From Synergistaceae bacterium (GTDB taxonomy: Bacteria > Synergistota > Synergistia > Synergistales > Aminobacteriaceae), in assembly GCA_017475805.1 (NCBI GenBank), contig JAFVEW010000267.1, positions 1-19,967 of the forward strand: a stretch of DNA of 19,967 nucleotides, written 5' to 3'. Position 1 is the first letter of the stretch; each line of letters opens with the position of its first letter. The position numbers were made by a program, and so were the translations under genes. Shown here one piece after another: positions 13,328-19,967 of this stretch. The notes beneath the pieces are model-generated. The model worked only from the letters and a program-made list of their open reading frames with translations. It was not told the origin of the DNA and searched no databases.

Positions 13328-14866
13328 ATGAACGAAAACATAATCATTATTAACTGCGGCTCGCAGTTTACGCAGCTAATAGCGCGGCGGCTCCGTGAAA
13401 TGAAAGTTCACAGCGTTATTCTAAATTGGGATGTATCATCTGAAACAGTCGCAGCTTATTCACCCAAAGGAATAATAATTTCCGGTGGCCCTGACAGCGT
13501 TAATGACACTGACGCCATTGCGGTCGATAAGAAAATTTTTGAATTTAACTGTCCAGTTCTTGGAATTTGTTACGGGATGCAGTTAATGACGAAATTTTGC
13601 GGCGGCACTGTAAGCTCCGGCTCTTCGTCAGAATACGGGGTAACTTTAATTAAGCGCAGCGAGAATAAATCGCCTATCTTCAAAGACATTCCCGCAAATA
13701 TTGATGTTTTAATGAGTCACGGCGACCACGTTTCAAAACTTCCCGAAGGTTTCACAGCAACTTCTTCAACAGAAGGCGGAGTTATCTCGTCAATCGAAAA
13801 CGCGAATAAAAAATTTTTTGGTCTTCAATTTCACCCTGAGGTTGTTCATACTGAACACGGCGAAAAAATTTTGAGGAATTTTGTCTTCGATATTTGCGGC
13901 TGTGCAGGCGACTGGGATTTATCAAACTGGGTCGAAAACACTATAAACGAAATAAAAAACAAAGTCGGCGATAAAAAAGTTGTCTGTGGACTTTCCGGCG
14001 GCGTTGACTCGAGTGTCTCAGCAGTTCTTGTCAATCGTGCCATTGGAAAAAATCTTCAGTGCGTTTTCGTTAATCACGGTTTAATGAGACTTAACGAACC
14101 TGAACAAGTCATGGCGCAATATCAAGCTCTTGGCCTCAATGTGATTTATGTTGATGCTTCTGAAAAATTTTTGAGCGAGCTTGCCGGAGTTACAGAGCCT
14201 GAGCAGAAACGAAAGATCATCGGGCGTTTATTTATAGAAGTTTTCGAGGAAGAAGCTAAGAAAATTCAAGATTCAGAATGGCTTTTACAAGGAACTATCT
14301 ACCCTGACGTTATAGAGAGCGGCATGAAGGGCAAAAAGGGCGCGGCGTTAATCAAATCTCATCACAACGTCGGCGGCCTGCCTGAAAAAATGAATCTGAA
14401 ATTATTAGAGCCTCTGCGAGATTTATTCAAAGATGAAGTTCGTGAACTTGGAAAAATTATCGAAATGCCCGAAGAAATTATTTCGCGCCAGCCTTTTCCT
14501 GGTCCGGGACTTGCTGTGCGCTGCTTAGGTGAACTAACGAAAGCACGTCTTGATGTTTTGCGTGAAGCCGATGCAATTTTCCGAGAAGAATTAAAATCCG
14601 CAGGACTTTATAAAAATATTTGGCAGGCATTTTGCGTTTTACTTCCTGTTAAGTCGGTCGGTGTTATGGGCGACAGCAGAACTTATAATGAAGTCATAGT
14701 TTTGCGGGCAATAAATTCGCAGGACGCTATGACTGCAGAATGGTCAAGAATAGATTTTGACGTTCTTGATAAAGTCTCAAAAAGGATTTGCAACGAAGTC
14801 AAAGGCGTCAACCGCGTTGTCTTGGATGTAACTTCAAAGCCGCCTGCAACTATCGAATGGGAATAA
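13328..14866 (+). CDS. guaA: GMP synthase (glutamine-hydrolysing)
   Basis: Converts XMP to GMP with ATP and glutamine-derived ammonia, the last step of GMP synthesis. The 512-residue protein has the full two-part layout. The class I glutamine amidotransferase domain has LGICYGMQ (nucleophile Cys81) and FHPE (His169, Glu171) completing the triad. The ATP pyrophosphatase domain has the P-loop SGGVDSS at 223-229. The C-terminal dimerisation domain ends in the conserved KPPATIEWE. Length matches bacterial GuaA. The ribosome site is unusual: G6 (13309-13314) followed by A6T6 and ATG, so the spacer is 13 nt. The gene is divergent from leuB and closed by a strong terminator. Confidence 0.97.
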   Translation: MNENIIIINCGSQFTQLIARRLREMKVHSVILNWDVSSETVAAYSPKGIIISGGPDSVNDTDAIAVDKKIFEFNCPVLGICYGMQLMTKFCGGTVSSGSSSEYGVTLIKRSENKSPIFKDIPANIDVLMSHGDHVSKLPEGFTATSSTEGGVISSIENANKKFFGLQFHPEVVHTEHGEKILRNFVFDICGCAGDWDLSNWVENTINEIKNKVGDKKVVCGLSGGVDSSVSAVLVNRAIGKNLQCVFVNHGLMRLNEPEQVMAQYQALGLNVIYVDASEKFLSELAGVTEPEQKRKIIGRLFIEVFEEEAKKIQDSEWLLQGTIYPDVIESGMKGKKGAALIKSHHNVGGLPEKMNLKLLEPLRDLFKDEVRELGKIIEMPEEIISRQPFPGPGLAVRCLGELTKARLDVLREADAIFREELKSAGLYKNIWQAFCVLLPVKSVGVMGDSRTYNEVIVLRAINSQDAMTAEWSRIDFDVLDKVSKRICNEVKGVNRVVLDVTSKPPATIEWE

Positions 14867-14901
14867 TGCAAAATCATAGGCCACGAGTAGCTTAAAAATT
14901 C

Positions 14902-14938
14902 ATCAGTCGTTCATGAAAAAGGACGGCTGATTTTTTTT
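14902..14938 (+). terminator. Rho-independent terminator after guaA
   Basis: 14902-14912 (ATCAGTCGTTC) pairs with 14921-14931 (GGACGGCTGAT): 11 bp with two G-U pairs, 8-nt loop, followed by a run of T to 14938. Confidence 0.85.
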
Positions 14939-14952
14939 ATTCCTAACAAAGG

Positions 14953-14958
14953 TATAAT
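14953..14958 (+). promoter_or_regulatory. Candidate -10 element of the RND efflux operon
   Basis: TATAAT lies about 36 nt before the adaptor start codon. The -35 position falls in the T-run of the guaA terminator and has no good match. An A5T7 tract (14966-14977) and AAGGAG follow. Confidence 0.45.
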
Positions 14959-14993
14959 TCTCCCCAAAAATTTTTTTAAGGAGTGATCTATTC

Positions 14994-16169
14994 TTGAAGA
15001 ACTTTATTAAAATTTTACTCGGCGTTGCTGTAATCGCCGGAATTTGTTATGGTCTTAATAACTTCCGTGAAAATAAAATCTCTCAGCCTGAACCTGAAAT
15101 AATCAGACCAGTCAGAACTATAAAATTACAGGGCGGAAATGAAAATTTCAAACGAAAATATTTCGGAACTGTCCATGGCGGCAAACGCGCAGACCTTTCT
15201 TTTAGAGTTCCAGGCACCCTCAAAAATATTAACGTTGAAAAAGGCGCAAGCGTTAAAAAAGGTCAACTCTTAGCAACGTTAGATCCTCGCGATTTTAATA
15301 CGAAAATCTCTCAGGCTCAAAGCTCACTTTCACAAGCTCAGGCTCAATATAAAAATGCTCAGGCCGACTTTAATAGATACGAAAATTTATATAAGCAAAA
15401 AGTTATAGCTAAAGCTCAATATGACACTTACAAAACTCAAGTCGATGTAACGCGCTCGGCGGTCAACGCTGCAAACGCTAATGTTAAATCTGCTCGCGAT
15501 GCCCTGCGTGATACTGAACTCCGCGCTCCGTTCGACGGGGTTATTGCTGACAGAACAGTCGAGAACTTTCAGGATATAGCCGCAAAGCAGACTATTTTCA
15601 GCCTTCAGGACTTAACGACGCTCGAAATAGTTTTTAATGTTCCTGATAACGATGTTTTGACGGCTCCTATTCCGCAAGTTCACAGCATTAACGATTTACG
15701 CAATCATTCTGACCTTTTCACAATGACAGCACGCTTTGAAGCAATCCCTGACAAAGAATATAAACTTGACTTAAAGGAAATTGCAACGCAAGCAACGAGT
15801 TCAAACACTTATCCAATTACTGCTGTAATGCCTGCGCAATATGATATTAGGATTTTACCGGGCATGGCCGTTACCGTCGAAGTAGATTTCTCAGGCGAAA
15901 AAAATTCAGAGCCTGGCGACTCAAAATTTATAGTTCCTACGACAGCGATTTTGAACGAAAACGGACAAAATTTTGTCTGGAAATTCACAGGACATTCAGG
16001 CAGCCAAGCGGGCGCACTCGTCGCGAAAATTCCTGTAACACTCGGCGCAATTCATGACGGAGGCTTAATCGAAATTGAAAACGATTCTTTAAGCGGCGGC
16101 GATATTATCGTAACGGCGGGCGTAAATTTCCTGCGTCCGGGTCAAGAAGTCAGGCTCATGGAGGAATAA
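14994..16169 (+). CDS. RND efflux periplasmic adaptor (membrane fusion protein)
   Basis: This 391-residue HlyD/AcrA-like protein bridges an inner-membrane RND pump and an outer-membrane channel. A membrane anchor is at 5-21 (the Cys18 context AGIC is not a proper lipobox). A first half lipoyl-type segment spans about 67-97 (VPGTLKNINVEKGASVKKGQ). A coiled-coil hairpin rich in Gln/Ala/Asn covers about 101-172. The second lipoyl half is at LRAPFDGVIADR (176-187), then beta-barrel and membrane-proximal domains to GVNFLRPGQEV near the end. It starts with TTG, supported by AAGGAG 10 nt upstream; no ATG lies near. It is the first gene of a three-gene operon, ending 3 nt before the ferredoxin gene. 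Confidence 0.93.
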   Translation: MKNFIKILLGVAVIAGICYGLNNFRENKISQPEPEIIRPVRTIKLQGGNENFKRKYFGTVHGGKRADLSFRVPGTLKNINVEKGASVKKGQLLATLDPRDFNTKISQAQSSLSQAQAQYKNAQADFNRYENLYKQKVIAKAQYDTYKTQVDVTRSAVNAANANVKSARDALRDTELRAPFDGVIADRTVENFQDIAAKQTIFSLQDLTTLEIVFNVPDNDVLTAPIPQVHSINDLRNHSDLFTMTARFEAIPDKEYKLDLKEIATQATSSNTYPITAVMPAQYDIRILPGMAVTVEVDFSGEKNSEPGDSKFIVPTTAILNENGQNFVWKFTGHSGSQAGALVAKIPVTLGAIHDGGLIEIENDSLSGGDIIVTAGVNFLRPGQEVRLMEE

Positions 16170-16172
16170 AAA

Positions 16173-16937
16173 ATGATTTTATATTTCTCTGCAACAGGCA
16201 ATAATAAATACTGCGCCGAATTTTTAGCTTCACGGACTAACGACAAAATTATTTCGCTTAATGACATGATAAAAAATAATGTTCATGTTCTTGACTGCGA
16301 GGGCGAAAAAAATTTAGGCATTGTCGCTCCGACTTATGATTTTGATTTAGCTTATGTCGTCGTGGATTTTCTTAAAAATCTTGAATTTCAAAATCTCAGT
16401 AAAGAAATTTATTCGTTCGGAATAATTACTTGCGGAGGCAGCAGCGGCAACTCTGAAAGCACCTTACGCAAAATTTTAGACAGCAAGGGAATAAAACTCA
16501 ATGCCTCTTTCACTGTCGCAATGCCGGATAATTATGTTTTAATGTTCAAGCAGAAAAGCCCTGAAGCAAAAAATAAAATGCTCGCAAAGGCCGACGAAAA
16601 ATTAAAAGAGATTTCTGAATTAATCTCGGCCAAGAAAGACACGCCCGTAAAAAATTCTAAAGTCCCTAAAATTTTAATGTGGGCAACGAGAAAATTTTTC
16701 ATTCCGTCTCAGAAAAAAGTTGAAGGCTTCTCCGTCAATGAAAATTGCATTTCTTGCGGCTTGTGTGAAAAAATTTGTCCCATGAATATTATTAAAATTC
16801 AAGATAATAAGCCCGTCTGGACAAAAGATAATTGCGCGTGCTGTCTTGCTTGCCTTCACCGTTGTCCGAAACAGGCTATCAATCGCGGCAAGTCTGCTAA
16901 GAACGGACGATATATAAATCCTAACGTGAATTTTTAG
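16173..16937 (+). CDS. EFR1-type protein: flavodoxin-like domain fused to a 2x[4Fe-4S] ferredoxin
   Basis: The 254-residue protein starts with a flavodoxin-like domain. YFSATGNNKYCAE (4-16) is the FMN phosphate-binding loop, GIVAPTYDFD (49-58) and ITCGGSSGNS (85-94) the flavin-contact loops. The C-terminal ferredoxin has two complete clusters: C192-C195-C198-C202P and C221-C224-C227-C231P. Such proteins occur in anaerobes and are thought to move electrons between ferredoxin-type carriers and flavins; the partner is unknown. No signal peptide, so cytosolic. GGAGG of its ribosome site lies in the last codons of the adaptor gene, implying coupled translation. Its place between adaptor and pump genes is unusual. 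Confidence 0.9.
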   Translation: MILYFSATGNNKYCAEFLASRTNDKIISLNDMIKNNVHVLDCEGEKNLGIVAPTYDFDLAYVVVDFLKNLEFQNLSKEIYSFGIITCGGSSGNSESTLRKILDSKGIKLNASFTVAMPDNYVLMFKQKSPEAKNKMLAKADEKLKEISELISAKKDTPVKNSKVPKILMWATRKFFIPSQKKVEGFSVNENCISCGLCEKICPMNIIKIQDNKPVWTKDNCACCLACLHRCPKQAINRGKSAKNGRYINPNVNF

Positions 16938-16958
16938 AGAAAAGAGAGTGAAAAATTC

Positions 16959-19900
16959 ATGGATATTGCAAGAGCAAGCATAAAAAAATTCACTGTCGTT
17001 ATATTTCTTTGCATCTTAATTTTATTGGGCGGCGTCAAGGCTTATTTTGAAATCGGAAAACTTGAAGACCCTTCTTTCACAATCAAAACCGCAGTCATAA
17101 CGGCTGTATATCCAGGTTCAAGCGCGAGTGAAGTTGAGCAGGAAGTTACGAGCCGTATCGAGGACGCTGTCCAAGCTATGGGCGAGATTAAACATATTCG
17201 TTCGCGTTCGACCCCGGGAATGGCAATTATATATGTAGATATTAAAGACGAATATACAAGCAAAGAACTTCCGCAGGTTTGGGATAAGTTGAGACAAAAA
17301 GTCAACGACGCTCAAGTTTATATGCCTTCAGGGACAACGATTTTAATTAATAACGACTTCGGTGAGGTTTACGGTCAATATTACGCTTTAATCGGCGACG
17401 GCTACACAATGAAAGAGCTTTATGACTATGCCGACTTCTTGAAGAAAAATTTAGTTTTAGTCGACGGCGTCGCGAGCGTAAAAATTTTAGGAGAACAAAC
17501 TGAAGCGATTTATGTTGAGTTTTCAGCGTCGCGAATGTCAGCACTTGGCCTTTCGCCTTTAATGGTCTTCGCGGCTTTGACTCAGCAAAATACTTTGACA
17601 GCTTTAGGGAATATAACCTTAGGCGACAGATATTTGCAGATTTCACCGACGGGCGCGATTTTATCTGTTGAAGACATCAGCGACCTCGTTATCGGCGGTG
17701 CAGGCAGCAATTTAACACGGCTTAGAGACATTGCTACGGTCAGAAGAGCTTATGCTGAACCTCAAAGTTTCAAAATGAAATTTAATAACCGTCCGTCGCT
17801 TGCTATAGGAATTTCGACAGTCGATGGCGGAAATGTTGTTGACATGGGTCGCGCAGTTTCAAAGAGGTTAAAAGAATTGGAGGCTTTTCGTCCTGTCGGC
17901 ATTGAGCTAAATGAAATTTATATGCAGTCGGATCAAGTTGTTAAGTCCACGAACGATTTTATAATTAATTTAATCGAATCGCTTGCTATTGTCGTAGGAG
18001 TTTTATTAATTTTCATGGGCTTGCGTTCAGGCTTAATAATCGGCCTCGTACTTTTAATCACAGTCGCAGGAACTTTTGCAATAATGAACGATGCAGGAAT
18101 TACTCTTCAAATAGTTTCTCTCGCGGCATTAATCATCGCGTTAGGCTCATTAGTCGATAATGGAATTGTCGTAGCCGAAGGAATGTTAGTCGGCGTTGAA
18201 CGCGGCCAGACAATCGAAGACGCTGCCTCAGACTCAGTCGAAAGCTCTAAATGGTCAATGCTCGGCGGAACTTTTATAGCAGTCTTAGCTTTTGCTCCTG
18301 TCGGACTTTCAAAAATGCAGGCCGGAGAATTTTTGCGGAGCTTGTTCCAAGTTATAGCAATCTCAATGGCTTTGAGCTGGGTTGCTGCATTGATAGCCGC
18401 GCCGGTCTTAGGAAAATTATTTTTGAAGCCGTCGAAACGTGAAGGTGATCCTTATGACAGCTTTTTATTCAGGTGCTATAAAATTTTTCTTGAAGGCTGC
18501 CTTCACCATAGAATTTTGACGATAATAATAACGTTAGCGGCTTTTGTCGGTTCTCTTTATATTTTTACGACGATGCAGACGTCTTTCTTTCCTGATTCAG
18601 AAACAGTTTACTTTAATGTAGATTTATGGAGTCAAGAAGGGACTTCATTAGAAGCTCAAGAACAAGCGACTCAAAAATTAGTTGACTTTATAAATGCTGA
18701 CGAGAACGTGAAAAATATTTCGCAATTTATCGGCAACGGCGGTTTGAGATTTATGCTGACATATTCTCCGCCCGATCCTGACACGGCTTTTTCGCAGTTA
18801 ATGGTCGAAATGAAAGACGCGAAATTTACGCGCGAAATGTTATTAAAAACTCAAGAATTTATAAATGAAAAAATGCCCGAAGCTCAAGGCTATTGCAGAT
18901 TATTCGCACGAGGCAGCGGAATGAGTGAAAAAATCGGCGTCAGATTTTACGGTTCAGACCCTGAAACGTTGAGATGGCTCGCAAAGCAAGCTGTTCAAAT
19001 TATGCAGGACGACCCGTCAAGCGAATTTACTCGAACAGATTGGCGCGAACGAGTTGAAGTTATCAGGCCGAATATCTTAAAAGATCAGATGCAAAGTTTA
19101 GGGCTTGGAAGACCTTTAATAAATTACGCTATGCAGCTCGCAACAACAGGAATGACCGTCGGAGCTTTTAGAGACGGCGATAAAAGTTTAGAAATTAAGG
19201 CTGCTTTCATTCCAGAAGAGCGAAATAGAATCGATTTATTAAGTTCTCTGCCTATATGGTCGCCTGCGCTAAATAAATCAGTGCCGCTCGGAACGGTTTT
19301 TTCAAATATTAATACTGTTCTTGATGACAATATCATAATAAAACGCGATAGAAGCAGAATGATTACAGCCATGAGCGAAGTTAAATTCGGACACAATGCT
19401 GATGCGATGTTAGCTCGAATTAAATCAAAAATCGAAGCCATAAGAATTCCTTTAGGCTATTCTCTCGAATGGGGCGGCGAACACGAACTTTCAGATGAGT
19501 CTATAGCAGGAATGGCGGTAATGTTTCCGGGCGCGATTTTATTGATGTTCGTTATCATGGTATTTTTATTTAACGGTTTTAGACAGCCTGCAATAATTTT
19601 TATATCGCTGCCATTAATTTTAATCGGCGTTGTAGGCGGCTTATGGCTTGCGCGAATGGACGTGAGCTTCTTAGCTATAGTCGGAGTGTTAAGTCTTGTC
19701 GGAATGTTGGCGAAAAATTCTATCGTTATGCTTGATCAAGTCAGCGCGGATTTTGAAGCAGGCCGCGACAAATACGAAGCCATTGTCGAAGACGCTGTTG
19801 CAAGACTTAGACCTGTTGCAATGTCGGCGGGAACTACAGTTTTAGGAATGATACCTTTAATTTGGGACGTAATGTTCGGGCCTATGGCTGTAACTATGAT

Positions 19901-19967
19901 GGGAGGCCTTACGGTCAGCACAATTTTGACGCTGATTATTATCCCGGTCTTGACAGCAATTTTTTAT
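16959..19967 (+). CDS. RND family efflux pump, inner-membrane subunit (3' end outside the window)
   Basis: An uninterrupted frame runs from ATG at 16959 (GAGAG upstream) to the window edge, 1003 codons without a stop. RND pumps usually reach about 1020-1050 residues, so only the tail is missing. It begins MDIARASIKKFTVVIF (TM1), followed by the porter region with YPGSSASEVEQEV. TM4 holds LGSLVDNGIVVAE (Asp400, Asn401). The second half repeats the layout and TM10 holds GMLAKNSIVMLDQ with Lys919. Asp400 and Lys919 correspond to the proton-relay residues Asp407 and Lys940 of AcrB; the second relay Asp (AcrB Asp408) is Asn here, as in many HAE2-type pumps. It likely exports drugs or other amphipaths, powered by the proton gradient. 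An outer-membrane channel gene may follow. Confidence 0.93.
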   Translation, partial: MDIARASIKKFTVVIFLCILILLGGVKAYFEIGKLEDPSFTIKTAVITAVYPGSSASEVEQEVTSRIEDAVQAMGEIKHIRSRSTPGMAIIYVDIKDEYTSKELPQVWDKLRQKVNDAQVYMPSGTTILINNDFGEVYGQYYALIGDGYTMKELYDYADFLKKNLVLVDGVASVKILGEQTEAIYVEFSASRMSALGLSPLMVFAALTQQNTLTALGNITLGDRYLQISPTGAILSVEDISDLVIGGAGSNLTRLRDIATVRRAYAEPQSFKMKFNNRPSLAIGISTVDGGNVVDMGRAVSKRLKELEAFRPVGIELNEIYMQSDQVVKSTNDFIINLIESLAIVVGVLLIFMGLRSGLIIGLVLLITVAGTFAIMNDAGITLQIVSLAALIIALGSLVDNGIVVAEGMLVGVERGQTIEDAASDSVESSKWSMLGGTFIAVLAFAPVGLSKMQAGEFLRSLFQVIAISMALSWVAALIAAPVLGKLFLKPSKREGDPYDSFLFRCYKIFLEGCLHHRILTIIITLAAFVGSLYIFTTMQTSFFPDSETVYFNVDLWSQEGTSLEAQEQATQKLVDFINADENVKNISQFIGNGGLRFMLTYSPPDPDTAFSQLMVEMKDAKFTREMLLKTQEFINEKMPEAQGYCRLFARGSGMSEKIGVRFYGSDPETLRWLAKQAVQIMQDDPSSEFTRTDWRERVEVIRPNILKDQMQSLGLGRPLINYAMQLATTGMTVGAFRDGDKSLEIKAAFIPEERNRIDLLSSLPIWSPALNKSVPLGTVFSNINTVLDDNIIIKRDRSRMITAMSEVKFGHNADAMLARIKSKIEAIRIPLGYSLEWGGEHELSDESIAGMAVMFPGAILLMFVIMVFLFNGFRQPAIIFISLPLILIGVVGGLWLARMDVSFLAIVGVLSLVGMLAKNSIVMLDQVSADFEAGRDKYEAIVEDAVARLRPVAMSAGTTVLGMIPLIWDVMFGPMAVTMMGGLTVSTILTLIIIPVLTAIFY

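Noticed and set aside
14994..15050. Lipoprotein signal in the RND adaptor (Cys18)
   Set aside because: The residue before Cys is Ile, not Gly/Ala/Ser, so it is read as a membrane anchor instead.
17042..19921. Several leftward open frames inside the RND pump gene
   Set aside because: They lie opposite a continuous, well-matched RND coding frame and show no recognisable domains or ribosome sites, so they are antisense shadows.

Overview
The window looks like a stretch of chromosome from an AT-rich diderm anaerobe. A lipobox lipoprotein and an RND pump with its periplasmic adaptor point to an outer membrane, and a flavodoxin/2x[4Fe-4S] protein points to anaerobic redox metabolism. The dominance of amino-acid-type binding proteins suggests an amino-acid or peptide user. 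A gut Synergistota-like bacterium would fit, but that is inference and no marker gene here settles it. I see no tRNA, rRNA, CRISPR array, transposase or phage gene.

Layout. (1) 1-258: the start of a leftward exported-protein gene (cut by the window edge), with a good leftward promoter, divergent from a rightward aldose 1-epimerase-like gene. (2) 259-2296: the epimerase-like gene, a 14-bp perfect inverted repeat over its stop codon, and a lipoprotein made of two copies of one domain. (3) 2283-4704 leftward: a Na+:solute symporter overlapping a metal-dependent amidohydrolase. (4) 4848-11951 leftward: eight consecutive paralogous family-3 solute-binding proteins (called SBP1 to SBP8 in transcription order) with no permease or ATPase gene among them. 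Two terminators, each followed by a promoter candidate, divide the array into SBP1-3, SBP4-7 and SBP8. (5) leuB leftward and guaA rightward, divergent, each with its own terminator. (6) 14994-19967 rightward: RND membrane fusion protein, an EFR1-type flavodoxin-ferredoxin, and an RND inner-membrane pump cut by the window end after 1003 codons.

The notable system is the SBP array. All eight copies keep the family-3 binding-protein fold signature, an N-terminal hydrophobic anchor without a lipobox cysteine, a conserved pair of cysteines, and a roughly 15-residue insertion after the first strand. They vary at expected ligand-contact positions, including loss of the C-lobe aspartate in SBP1 and a rebuilt first pocket loop in SBP6. 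They fall into two C-lobe types, and SBP7 looks mosaic (N-lobe like SBP8, C-lobe like SBP1). This is what a diversifying set of amino-acid receptors would look like, feeding a transporter encoded elsewhere or acting as sensors or scavengers. Ligands and partners cannot be read from the sequence.
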